This document shows positions 23,868 to 32,530 of a stretch of DNA of 46,146 nt, in pieces. The notes under the pieces were generated by a model. The model was not told the DNA's origin and searched no databases. It saw only the letters and a list, made by a program, of their open reading frames with translations. The DNA comes from Desulfobacula sp. (lineage in GTDB: Bacteria; Desulfobacterota; Desulfobacteria; Desulfobacterales; Desulfobacteraceae). The translations under genes were made by a program, and so were the position numbers. Position 1 is the stretch's first letter, and each line of letters opens with the position of its first letter. Location: contig NZ_JAUWQB010000021.1 in NCBI RefSeq assembly GCF_030611305.1, forward strand, positions 1-46,146, in the 5' to 3' direction.

Positions 23868-25169
23868 GTGATAAAAATTCTTCATATAACCGCCCATCTT
23901 GGAGGCGGCGTTGGCAAGGCTTTAAGCGGCCTCGTACAACAACCAGCTTCAAAAGAGGTAGAACACACTTTTGTAATCCTGGAGGAGCAGAAAAACCTTC
24001 AATTTATTGATCTAATAAAAAATTGTGGGTGCAGGATTATTATCTGTCCGGTCAATGAACACCTCGTCGAACTGATTGAATCTTCAGATATTGTTCAGTT
24101 AGAATGGTGGAACCATCCTGCTACCATAAAAACTTTATGCAGATGCACTCTCCCGCCGATGAGACTCCTGGTATGGTCCCATGTTTCCGGGTTATTCAAT
24201 CCCAAAATCCCGAGTGGCTTGATTAAAGCTGCACATCGACTCTTATTCACATCACCATGCTCTTTTCAATCCAGAGAAGTCCTTGAATTGCCGTCAAATG
24301 CCTATGACCGGATGGGGGTTGTCTCCAGCAGTGGCGGATTTGATGAATTGCCGAGCCCAGAAGAGGGGAAATATGACTATTTTTCAGTAGGTTATATTGG
24401 AAGCTTTAATTTTTCAAAACTGCATCCCCGATATATTGATTTTTTATCCGCGGTAACAATTCCGGAATTCAAAGTAAAATTGATCGGCGATGTCACTGAT
24501 GAAACTGTTCTTGCAAAACAATGCGAGAAGTCTGACAGACCAAATTTGCTTGAATTCCGGGGTTACACAAATGATATCGCTTCTGAACTGGCTTCAATAA
24601 ATGTCCTTGCCTACTTATTAAATCCAGAGCACTACGGGACAACCGAAAATGCGCTCCTCGAAGCCATGGCCATGGGTATCATACCCATAGTAATGAACAA
24701 CCCGGCCGAACGTCTTATCGTTGATGATCACATAACCGGACTTATCATTAATACACCTGAAGAGTTTGCCGGGGCCATCAACTGGCTGTTTGAATACCCT
24801 GAAAAAAGACAAAAAATTGGAAGACAAGCCTCCAGATCTATACGAGAGCGGTTCACTGCTGAAAAAATGGTCGAGTCTCTCAATTCACATTACACAGCTC
24901 TGCTCTCAATGGAAAAGCAAGCTATTTCATTTACCAGTATATTCGGCAATACTCCGGCTGAATGGTTTCTTTCATGTCAGGGTAATGCAACAAAATTTAC
25001 GGAAAATTCAAAAATATTCCTGTCGCCAGGCACTCTTCCTGATTATTCATTAATGGAACAAACAAAAGGAAGTGTTTTTCATTTTCTACAGCATTTTCCC
25101 GAAAACTCCCTTCTGCAGGCTTGGGGAGCAAAAATTTCTGACTATATTCTTGCCTGTGAAAACACATAA
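23868..25169 (+). CDS. GT4 family glycosyltransferase with C-terminal extension
   Basis: 433 aa from a GTG start 2 nt after the upstream stop (AGGGAA precedes it). N-terminal ILHITAHLGGGVGKALSGL is the GT-B glycine-rich acceptor loop. The GT4 donor site is GTTENALLEAMAMGIIPIV with the E-x7-E motif, followed by VDDHITGLIINTPEEF. Residues beyond about 350 form a tail not typical of GT4 enzymes. It probably transfers a sugar to the growing repeat unit in the cytosol. Tight coupling to the radical SAM gene suggests they act on the same product. Confidence 0.82.
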   Translation: MIKILHITAHLGGGVGKALSGLVQQPASKEVEHTFVILEEQKNLQFIDLIKNCGCRIIICPVNEHLVELIESSDIVQLEWWNHPATIKTLCRCTLPPMRLLVWSHVSGLFNPKIPSGLIKAAHRLLFTSPCSFQSREVLELPSNAYDRMGVVSSSGGFDELPSPEEGKYDYFSVGYIGSFNFSKLHPRYIDFLSAVTIPEFKVKLIGDVTDETVLAKQCEKSDRPNLLEFRGYTNDIASELASINVLAYLLNPEHYGTTENALLEAMAMGIIPIVMNNPAERLIVDDHITGLIINTPEEFAGAINWLFEYPEKRQKIGRQASRSIRERFTAEKMVESLNSHYTALLSMEKQAISFTSIFGNTPAEWFLSCQGNATKFTENSKIFLSPGTLPDYSLMEQTKGSVFHFLQHFPENSLLQAWGAKISDYILACENT

Positions 25170-25270
25170 TATATAATTTCAGATGTCAAAAACACTCTCA
25201 TGGTATAACTTTTCATGTTTTCAAGCATTTGAAAAAGATTTTTCTTGGATATTCATTCAGGTAGCCTTCT

Positions 25271-26470
25271 ATGATATATACTAAACATCGCCAATTTAAC
25301 TTTGCCCCTGACAACTCTGAAGCCCGCCAGCTGCTATCCGTGATCAGCGAGACCAAGGCTTCACCTGTGTCAAGATCGGTTGACCGACCGTTGCTGGCTC
25401 TTTACGGTTGTGGCAATCTCGGCAGAATGGCCCGGAACTACCTGGCTCATTTTGGCTTTAAGCTATCTTTTGCCCTTGACCTAAAAGCCGAGCAGTACCA
25501 ACAGGATCCAGCCTGGCAAGGAGTCTCAGTTCTGCATCCCGATGAGGTTGCTCCTGAACAGAGGAATTCCTGCCTGCTTGCCATTTGCGTGGTTACAAGC
25601 CCCTGCATACCCTTGATTAAAAATCTTCAAACACAGGGATGGTCCGATTGCGTTCCCTTTTACGATATTGCCGAGGCTTATCGGGATCAGCACCCTCTGT
25701 CCAACGGCTGGATTGCGGCTCCTTTTACTGCTGTTGAAATACAGAATATCAGCACCGTTCTCTCAGGTTGGAGTGACAATCTTTCCCGGGCCCACCATCT
25801 CCAGTTTCTATCCTGGCGACGACTAAGGGAGGAATGGTCTTTTACCGACGCACCGGTAACAGCGGATGATCGTTTTTTTATTCCGGAAATTCTATCTATC
25901 CTCAATGATCATGAAACCTTTGCTGACTTCGGAGCCCATACCGGAAGTGTTGCCGAACGTTTTTTGAAAATCAAGAAAGGCAATTTTTCCAGGATCTGGG
26001 CTATTGAACCGGATCAGGCCAATATGGAAAACTTGCGAAAGAAGATTTCCCGAATGACACCCGAAACCAGAAAACGCATCCAGTTAAAACAGACATCGGT
26101 TGGGAGCCACCCAGGTGCAAGCACCTTTTACTATGGATTGGGATATGCCTCCCAGTTGTCTCGTCTTGGGCAGCATAAAATCAAAGTAAACACTATTGAT
26201 GAACTAAAACTTGATCCGAGTTATATTAAACTGCATCTTGAGGGGGCTGAGCTTGATGCCCTCAAGGGTGCGCAAAAAACAATTCTACGCCATCGTCCCA
26301 TTATTACAGCTACGACTTATCATAACGACCTCGGCCTTTGGGAATTACCGCTATGGTTAATGCAAAAAATACCGGATTATCATTTTCTGCTACGGCTGCA
26401 CAGCTGGTGCGGCACCGGCTCGGTTATTTATTGTATACCCAACGAACGCTGGCAGAATCTGAAGATTTAA
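25271..26470 (+). CDS. FkbM family methyltransferase with N-terminal nucleotide-binding domain (1)
   Basis: 399 aa. Residues about 38-135 form a Rossmann-like domain starting LALYGCGNLGRMARNYL, as in PglD-type or dehydrogenase folds. The C-terminal part (about 210-390) is an FkbM SAM-methyltransferase: FADFGAHTGSVAERFLK, IWAIEPDQANMENLRKK and KLHLEGAELDALKGAQKTI. FkbM enzymes usually O-methylate sugars. The first ~600 nt are clearly richer in G+C than the neighbours (35 G/C in the 60 nt at 25321-25380), suggesting separate acquisition. AGGTAG lies 6 nt before the ATG. It is architecturally the same as the protein at 28725-29828. Confidence 0.82.
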   Translation: MIYTKHRQFNFAPDNSEARQLLSVISETKASPVSRSVDRPLLALYGCGNLGRMARNYLAHFGFKLSFALDLKAEQYQQDPAWQGVSVLHPDEVAPEQRNSCLLAICVVTSPCIPLIKNLQTQGWSDCVPFYDIAEAYRDQHPLSNGWIAAPFTAVEIQNISTVLSGWSDNLSRAHHLQFLSWRRLREEWSFTDAPVTADDRFFIPEILSILNDHETFADFGAHTGSVAERFLKIKKGNFSRIWAIEPDQANMENLRKKISRMTPETRKRIQLKQTSVGSHPGASTFYYGLGYASQLSRLGQHKIKVNTIDELKLDPSYIKLHLEGAELDALKGAQKTILRHRPIITATTYHNDLGLWELPLWLMQKIPDYHFLLRLHSWCGTGSVIYCIPNERWQNLKI

Positions 26471-26488
26471 TAAAGGAGTATCAAATAG

Positions 26489-27523
26489 ATGAAAGCGCGT
26501 CTAAAATCAAAATTAAATTTAGAGAAACGGACTCCTCTGCAGGATGTTATCCCTTTGCAAACCCCTTTTCTTCTTTACCTTGATCCTTCCAGTGCCTGCA
26601 ATTTTCGTTGCCAATTCTGCCCGACAGGGCATAAAGATCTGATTGACAAATCAGGATACCGCAGAGGCCCGATGAGCCTTGACCTGTTCGAAAAAACAAT
26701 CCAGGACCTTAGTGAATTTAACCAACCTCTAAAAGTTCTTCGTATGAACAAGGTGGGGGAGCCTTTTCTCAATAAAAATCTCTCTCAAATGGTTGCTTTA
26801 GCAAAAAGGAGCGGTTCTGTAGAATTCATTGATTTGACAACAAACGGTTCTCTATTTTCACCCGAACGATTAAGCCGGCTGCTGGAGGCAGGATTAGATA
26901 GGCTAAATATATCTTTGGAAGGCATGAACCGTGAACAATACCGGCAATATGCAAAAGTTGATTTTGATTTCGATAAATTCGTCAAAAATGTAAAATGGTT
27001 ATATAGCAACAAAGGTAATTGCGAAGTAACAATAAAAATCCCAGGTAATTATATTAATGATGATCAAAAAGAAGAGTTTTTAAATACTTTTGGAAATTAT
27101 TGTGATCGAATCTTTATTGAAGATATAGCCCCGATATGGCCATCTTTTGACATTGAAGCACATTCCGATATCACAATTGGAAAATTAAAAGGACAATATG
27201 AACAATCAGTACACCCAAAAGGCATTTGCTCATATATTTTCTATTCAGCCGTAATTAATTCAGATGGTTCAGTTAGTGCCTGCTGCCCCGACTGGGCCCA
27301 GAAACTAATTGTCGGTAACGTTAAAACAGAATCGTTAAAAAATATCTGGCATTCTTCAAAAATGAACAATTTAAGACGCCAACATCTTGAGGGGAAAAGG
27401 CATGCTAATAATACTTGCAGCGTTTGCGGACACTTGAGTTACTGCCAGGTAGATAACATTGATCCTTTTAGAGAATTACTCTTAAACAAATTTATAACTT
27501 ATGAAAAAGAGTGTTTGGCTTGA
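26489..27523 (+). CDS. radical SAM/SPASM protein 2
   Basis: 344 aa, a paralogue of the protein at 22849. C37-x3-C41-x2-C44 in SACNFRCQFCPTG, TTNGSLFSPERL, LDRLNISLEGMNREQY, and a C-terminal cysteine set GICSYIFYSAVINSDGSVSACC, then CSVCGHLSYC. The extra adjacent Cys (ACC) differs from copy 1. The N-terminal 30 residues, with EKRTPLQDVIPLQTPFLLYLDPS, match copy 1 closely, so both arose by duplication. AAGGAG precedes the ATG. It follows the FkbM gene by 18 nt and overlaps the next methyltransferase by 4 nt if that starts at TTG. Confidence 0.85.
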   Translation: MKARLKSKLNLEKRTPLQDVIPLQTPFLLYLDPSSACNFRCQFCPTGHKDLIDKSGYRRGPMSLDLFEKTIQDLSEFNQPLKVLRMNKVGEPFLNKNLSQMVALAKRSGSVEFIDLTTNGSLFSPERLSRLLEAGLDRLNISLEGMNREQYRQYAKVDFDFDKFVKNVKWLYSNKGNCEVTIKIPGNYINDDQKEEFLNTFGNYCDRIFIEDIAPIWPSFDIEAHSDITIGKLKGQYEQSVHPKGICSYIFYSAVINSDGSVSACCPDWAQKLIVGNVKTESLKNIWHSSKMNNLRRQHLEGKRHANNTCSVCGHLSYCQVDNIDPFRELLLNKFITYEKECLA

Positions 27524-28698
27524 ATACTATTAAATCAAATTATTGTTGTCCGGCGTGTGAAGAAAAAACTCAATTTCTTATTAACTGGGAGTACAGCGGC
27601 CTGAATGATTCGATATTTAACTACATGGCCAAAATTTATGAATGCTTGAACTGCGGATTAGTTTATATTGCAAATATCTCTGCTGAGAGATTATCAGTTT
27701 TCTACAACAAAGAATGTTCTTATTTTGAAAAACCGCATTTCAATATATCCGCTCCGGAAAATATTATAAAATATAAATTTTATAAAGAAATTATTGTCAA
27801 CGCGGGACTGACTGACACACCTGTTACCGATATTGGTTGTGGCCGTGGCGGTTTCCTGCTCTGGCTGAAAAATAATGACTGGAATGGAGACTGTCAGGGA
27901 ATTGATATTGACCTGAAAAGTATTCCCGATACTGGTGTACATACAAATGAACAAAGTATAAAAGTTACTTTTCAGGAGGGGAGAGCGGTTGCCATGCCTT
28001 TTGAAGATGGAACCCAGTCTTTGTTAACATATTTTCATGTACTGGAGCATATATGTAATATCGATAAGGTGTTTAGGGAAGCATTTCGTGTCTTAAATGA
28101 ATCCGGTCACATTATAATTGAAGTCCCTGATGCGGAAAGATACAAAGATTTTCCTGTTGGAACAGCCTTTTGGCTGAGTATTAGAGAACATGTTAATCAT
28201 TTTTCTCCTGACGCTCTATGCAAGGCACTACAAAGAAACGGCTTCGAGGTAATTAGTATCAACCGGGGATTATTGCCAACCCCTGAATTTTCTTATCCTT
28301 CATTAATAGTCTTAGCCCGAAAGGGTAATGTTAAAAGAAAACCTAATATTTCTAAAAAAAATTCTATCGCGTCATTTTTTATTCAATCAAATAAAGATAT
28401 AAAAACTCAGGCGCAAAAAGTCTCAAAATTTTGTTCAAAATTTTCAAGGATGACATTCTGGGGATGCTCGGCTGAATTATTCAGTTTATTGCCAATAATG
28501 AACTTACAGGACTTTACTTTATGTGATTCAAGCAAAATTAAGCAGCAATGCGTATATAAAGGCCTGCCTGTCAATGACCCCGCGGCTGTCAAAAATGCCG
28601 GAGCTTTGATCGTTGCCCCTTATCTACATGGCAGCGCCATTGAAAAGACCGCGATTGAACTAGGCTGGTCCAAAGAAACTATTTTCCGTTTAAGATAA
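27520..28698 (+). CDS. SAM-dependent methyltransferase with zinc-ribbon N-terminus
   Basis: About 392 aa from TTG at 27520 (overlap TTGA with the preceding stop; AAAGAG 8 nt upstream). GTG at 27511 is an alternative. The N-terminus has a zinc-ribbon pattern (C10-x2-C13 and C42-x2-C45). The class I SAM domain has VTDIGCGRGGFLLWL, then LTYFHVLEHI and LNESGHIIIEVPDAERY, then HVNHFSPDALCKAL. The last ~100 residues (FWGCSAELFSLLPIMN, then FTLCDSSKIKQQ) resemble the C-terminal Rossmann domain of sugar C-methyltransferases. It therefore looks like a diverged relative of the enzyme at 20626, without its YHEH motif. Confidence 0.8.
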   Translation: MNTIKSNYCCPACEEKTQFLINWEYSGLNDSIFNYMAKIYECLNCGLVYIANISAERLSVFYNKECSYFEKPHFNISAPENIIKYKFYKEIIVNAGLTDTPVTDIGCGRGGFLLWLKNNDWNGDCQGIDIDLKSIPDTGVHTNEQSIKVTFQEGRAVAMPFEDGTQSLLTYFHVLEHICNIDKVFREAFRVLNESGHIIIEVPDAERYKDFPVGTAFWLSIREHVNHFSPDALCKALQRNGFEVISINRGLLPTPEFSYPSLIVLARKGNVKRKPNISKKNSIASFFIQSNKDIKTQAQKVSKFCSKFSRMTFWGCSAELFSLLPIMNLQDFTLCDSSKIKQQCVYKGLPVNDPAAVKNAGALIVAPYLHGSAIEKTAIELGWSKETIFRLR

Positions 28699-28724
28699 AC
28701 AATTTACCCTGTAGGAAGATGCCT

Positions 28725-29828
28725 ATGAAATACAAGACAGAGGATATTGATTCCCTCGTAAAACAAATGATGCCTTTAGCATCAAAAACAGAGAATGACC
28801 ACAACCGGGGAGTTGCGATTTACGGTGCTGGCTTTGTTGGAACCTGGGCAGCCCAATATCTAAGGTCATCAGGAGCCGCCGTCAAGCATTTTATTGACAG
28901 GGATCCACAAAAAAACGGGACTACAATAAATGGGATTCCGGTAATTTTACCCTCCGACCCCTTAGTAGCCTCATATCCGACTATATATATTGCCGCCCGG
29001 CATGCTGTTAAGGATGTTCAAAAAGCCATGGCGAATAATAATTATAATTTATTATCCTTTGACGGATATTACGTAATTAAAAATTATCAGAAATTTGCCG
29101 ATATCAGAGACAATTATTTTAGTGATGATAAGTCAATAGAAACTTATAACGCGCTTTTACTGGCAATGCTAACCAGTTCCACTAAAAGCTGCCGGACCAT
29201 AATGGAAAAAGATATGTATTTCGGGATTCCGGAATTTAGCGGAACCTTTAATGAAATATTTGTGGATGCCGGAGCCTTCGTAGGAGACTCAATAGAGCGC
29301 TTTATCTGGGAAAATCTTGGAACATTCAAACATATATATGCTTTTGAACCGGGCCACAGACAATTTTTATCTCTACAGCAGAGGATGCTTAGGCTTTCTA
29401 AAGAGTGGGCTTTAGATGACAACTCGGTTACCGCGGTTAACGCAGGCCTGGCAGCTGAGGATGGCCGCATGACTTTTTCCTTTTTATATGATTCACCTCT
29501 TCGTCATGGTTTAACAACTGGAGACCATGGTACCACCAGCAGTGATATAAACAGTATCGAAGTATATTCTTTAGATTCATTTTTAAAAGGTAAACCTGTT
29601 ACATTTATTAAAGCTGATGTTGAAGGCATGGAGATGGACCTTTTGAGAGGGGCACAGGCTACAATACGCCGCAATAAACCCAAAATGGCCCTGTGTGTTT
29701 ATCATTATCCCAGCGACCTGATTGAGGTCGCCGAATTTGTAAAAAACCTGGTACCGGAATATAAATTTCACATAAGACAACACGCGCCGATATTCGGTGA
29801 TTTCGTTTTATATTGCCATTGTGAATAA
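28725..29828 (+). CDS. FkbM family methyltransferase with N-terminal nucleotide-binding domain (2)
   Basis: About 367 aa from the ATG at 28725; AGGAAG is well spaced for it but touches the earlier in-frame ATG (28719). The N-terminal Rossmann-like domain has VAIYGAGFVGTWAAQYL, then FIDRDPQKNG and PTIYIAARHAVKDVQ (a nucleotide- or NAD-type fold). The C-terminal FkbM domain has IFVDAGAFVGDSIERFIW, IYAFEPGHRQFLSLQQ and FIKADVEGMEMDLLRGAQ. It repeats the domain order of the 25271 protein, and each lies next to a SPASM gene. Probably an O-methyltransferase for a glycan residue; the first domain's job is unknown. Confidence 0.82.
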   Translation: MKYKTEDIDSLVKQMMPLASKTENDHNRGVAIYGAGFVGTWAAQYLRSSGAAVKHFIDRDPQKNGTTINGIPVILPSDPLVASYPTIYIAARHAVKDVQKAMANNNYNLLSFDGYYVIKNYQKFADIRDNYFSDDKSIETYNALLLAMLTSSTKSCRTIMEKDMYFGIPEFSGTFNEIFVDAGAFVGDSIERFIWENLGTFKHIYAFEPGHRQFLSLQQRMLRLSKEWALDDNSVTAVNAGLAAEDGRMTFSFLYDSPLRHGLTTGDHGTTSSDINSIEVYSLDSFLKGKPVTFIKADVEGMEMDLLRGAQATIRRNKPKMALCVYHYPSDLIEVAEFVKNLVPEYKFHIRQHAPIFGDFVLYCHCE

Positions 29829-29959
29829 AAATCGACTTATACGAAATCAAAAAATTTTGGCGCAGATACTATTCATAAAAGCCGATATTTCTTGCCGCTA
29901 ATAATAAATAAAAATAATTCCGTAAACACTTAAAAATCATCCGGCGCTTCGGTAGAATT

Positions 29960-29976
29960 ATATTTAGTCTAAATAT
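29960..29976. repeat. 17-bp perfect palindrome before the CmcI-like gene
   Basis: ATATTTAG, a central T, then CTAAATAT. It lies in the 202-nt gap after the FkbM gene, 54 nt before the next start. It could be an operator or an AT-rich chance palindrome. The rest of the gap shows no gene. Confidence 0.35.
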
Positions 29977-30030
29977 TTCATGATTTTTTCTGCGTGCGCG
30001 TTGGTAATAATAAACTTATAGGAGAGAAGT

Positions 30031-30825
30031 ATGATGAAAATCCCCCTGGAACAATATAAACAGGAAATGTCAGAAAGGGTCAGGTCATATAAAACGAATG
30101 CATCACTTCAAACAGCGTCCCAAAATTTCTTTAAAGAGATCGGTATTGGCAAAGCAAATTATGTATATAATTTTTTCTGGCTGGGAGTCCCGATAATTCA
30201 AATACCTCAGGATCTGCAGGCTATGCAGGAAATGATCTGGGAGGCTAAACCCGACCTTATTATTGAAACCGGGATTGCCTGGGGGGGGACTCTGATTCAC
30301 AGTGCTTCCATGCTGGCGATTCTGGAAAGCTGCGGACTTATTGAAAACGGTCATGTTCTAGGCGTTGATATTGACATTCGCCCTCACAACAAAGAAGCCA
30401 TCATTGCCCACCCCTTAAGCAATAAGATTACTATGTTTGAAGGCTCAAGTATCGATGAAAAAATAATTGATAAAGTTCGATTATTTTCAAAGAGTCACAA
30501 AAGAATAATGGTCTTTCTGGATAGTGATCATACTCATGACCATGTTCTTTTTGAATTAGAGGCTTACGCGCCACTTGTTAGTAAGGGAAGCTATTGCATG
30601 GTTGGTGATACAATTATCGAAGACGCACCGGATGGAATGGTTTCAGAACGGCCCTGGTGTAAAGGTAATAATCCCAAAACCGCAGTGTGGGAATTTATCC
30701 GCCGTATAAAGGAAGAAGGACGAAAAGCTGCTGATGGATTAAATCTAAATTTTGAAATCAATAAAGAATTGGAACACAAAATTTTGGTAACAGGTTCACC
30801 TGATGGATTTCTCAAAAGAGTTTAA
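30031..30825 (+). CDS. CmcI-like (cephalosporin hydroxylase family) SAM-dependent methyltransferase
   Basis: 264 aa. The family hallmarks are PDLIIETGIAWGGTLIHSAS (SAM-binding loop), VLGVDIDIRPHN, IMVFLDSDHTHDHVLFELEAYAPLVSKGSY and a DT...DAPDG segment near CMVGDTIIEDAPDGMV. Despite the name, members near polysaccharide genes (for example the rhamnosyl O-methyltransferases of mycobacterial glycolipids) methylate sugar hydroxyls. An O-methyltransferase role is therefore more likely than hydroxylation. GGAGAG precedes two adjacent ATGs (30031 and 30034). Confidence 0.82.
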   Translation: MMKIPLEQYKQEMSERVRSYKTNASLQTASQNFFKEIGIGKANYVYNFFWLGVPIIQIPQDLQAMQEMIWEAKPDLIIETGIAWGGTLIHSASMLAILESCGLIENGHVLGVDIDIRPHNKEAIIAHPLSNKITMFEGSSIDEKIIDKVRLFSKSHKRIMVFLDSDHTHDHVLFELEAYAPLVSKGSYCMVGDTIIEDAPDGMVSERPWCKGNNPKTAVWEFIRRIKEEGRKAADGLNLNFEINKELEHKILVTGSPDGFLKRV

Positions 30826-30907
30826 ATCTCCCATAGCACACATAATATTTTATAGTAATAACTTTGATTCTTAATAAGAAATCGATATTTAAACTCATAG
30901 CTTTTCA

Positions 30908-32434
30908 ATGTCTATCATAAAAAATAATATCCGTGCTAATCTCATCGGGAACATCTGGCAGGTTCTTATGGGATTGGCGTTTATCCCTCTTTACATTGGA
31001 TTTATGGGGGTTGAATCCTATGGTCTGATTGGTATTTTCGCTACCATCCAAGGTGTTATTGTCATTTTTGACATCGGGATAAATGCTACCCTGACACGTG
31101 AAATGGCGCGTCTCTCTGCCCATCCAGGTAGTGAACAGGAAATGCGGAATCTGGTCCGTTCCCTGGAGCTAATCTACTGGGGCATGGCCGTTTTGATTGG
31201 AATTGTCATAATAATCATCTCTCCTTTCATTGCACATCACTGGGTAAAAGCCGGTCAACTGGCTCCCCATACTATTGAACAGGCGTTGCGAATAATGGGA
31301 CTTGCCATGGCACTCCAATGGCCGGCTTCTTTTTATACCGGTGGTCTCATCGGACTCCAAAAACAAGTTCTGTTAAATATTATCAATGCCTGCATAAGCA
31401 CTTTTCGGGGCGTTGGCGCAGTCCTGGTGTTATGGTTAATCGCACCAACAATACAGGCTTTCTTTTCATGGCAGATCATAATCAGCATAATAAACACCTT
31501 TGTATTAGCTTTCTTCCTTTGGCGCAGGCTCTCGCGGACTGGAAAAAAAGCAGTTTTTAAAAAACAACTCCTTACTGGCGTTTGGAGATTTGCTGCTGAG
31601 ATGAGTGGAATTGGGATTTTAGCCACCATACTTACTCAACTGGACAAAATAATCCTAAGTAAAATGTTAACCCTGGAAATGTTCGGATACTACACTCTGG
31701 CAGGAGTAATCGCGATGTCTCTTTATCGACTAATAGGGCCTGTATTTACCGCCATATACCCTATCCTTACTCAATTAGTCTCACTCTCAGACCGGGAAGG
31801 ATTAAAACAACTATATCATAAAAGCTGTCAATTTATGTCCGTCCTGATCCTGCCAGTAACTGTAGTGATTGCACTATTTTCATATGAAATCTTGTATATT
31901 TGGACGCAGGACCCGGTGACGGCTGGGGAAACACATGTTTTGGTTAGTTTTCTCATCTGTGGCACAGCTTTTAGCGGACTAATGAATATCCCTTATGCCT
32001 TGCAACTTGCCCATGGATGGACCAGGCCCGGTTTATATATAAATCTAATTTCCACAATTCTGATAGTGCCGCTGATTATTTTTTTGACTGGGCGCTATGG
32101 AGCTATAGGCGGTGCCAGCGCGTGGGTAATTCTCAATTGCGGTTGTTTCCTGATAGCTATTCCAATAATTCATCATCGCCTGCTGCCGCGTGAAAATTGC
32201 CGCTGGTATTGGCAGGATGTATTTTTACCGCTTGCGGCATGTTTATCTACGTCCGGGTTGGGGCGACTATTTATGGGGGACCAAATGTCTCAATTAGCAA
32301 CAATAGTATATTTATCAGCCGTTTCATTCATCACCCTTGCGGTTACTGCATTGTCGACACCAACAACACGGGCATGGCTAATAAAAAACGTGTCTAGAAT
32401 CAAACCAGCAAAAAAAAAAGAACATTGGAAATAG
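30908..32434 (+). CDS. polysaccharide flippase, Wzx/PST family
   Basis: 508 aa with 12-14 hydrophobic helices. It opens NNIRANLIGNIWQVLMGLAFIPLYIGFMGVESYGLIGIFATIQG, with the typical 'lGvesYGligif.....l...fDlGi..tltRe.Ar' pattern of O-antigen flippases. It should export the undecaprenyl-diphosphate-linked repeat unit to the periplasm. No good Shine-Dalgarno site is visible before the ATG. It is the only lipid-linked oligosaccharide exporter recognised in the cluster. A Wzy-type polymerase was not found beside it. Confidence 0.85.
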   Translation: MSIIKNNIRANLIGNIWQVLMGLAFIPLYIGFMGVESYGLIGIFATIQGVIVIFDIGINATLTREMARLSAHPGSEQEMRNLVRSLELIYWGMAVLIGIVIIIISPFIAHHWVKAGQLAPHTIEQALRIMGLAMALQWPASFYTGGLIGLQKQVLLNIINACISTFRGVGAVLVLWLIAPTIQAFFSWQIIISIINTFVLAFFLWRRLSRTGKKAVFKKQLLTGVWRFAAEMSGIGILATILTQLDKIILSKMLTLEMFGYYTLAGVIAMSLYRLIGPVFTAIYPILTQLVSLSDREGLKQLYHKSCQFMSVLILPVTVVIALFSYEILYIWTQDPVTAGETHVLVSFLICGTAFSGLMNIPYALQLAHGWTRPGLYINLISTILIVPLIIFLTGRYGAIGGASAWVILNCGCFLIAIPIIHHRLLPRENCRWYWQDVFLPLAACLSTSGLGRLFMGDQMSQLATIVYLSAVSFITLAVTALSTPTTRAWLIKNVSRIKPAKKKEHWK

Positions 32435-32530
32435 TAACCCGTAGGAAAATATGAAATTTTTAAAAATAAAATTATTTTTTTGGCGGCTTATAATCTGAAT
32501 TGACCCTTTATTATTGGAACTATCTCAAGT

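Noticed and set aside
30031-30825. Cephalosporin hydroxylase function
   Set aside because: The family name is historical; the visible motifs are a SAM-methyltransferase fold and there are no beta-lactam genes nearby.
30908-32434. Wzy polymerase candidate
   Set aside because: The protein has the N-terminal pattern and helix count of a Wzx flippase; no other polytopic protein in 16000-40500 could be a polymerase.
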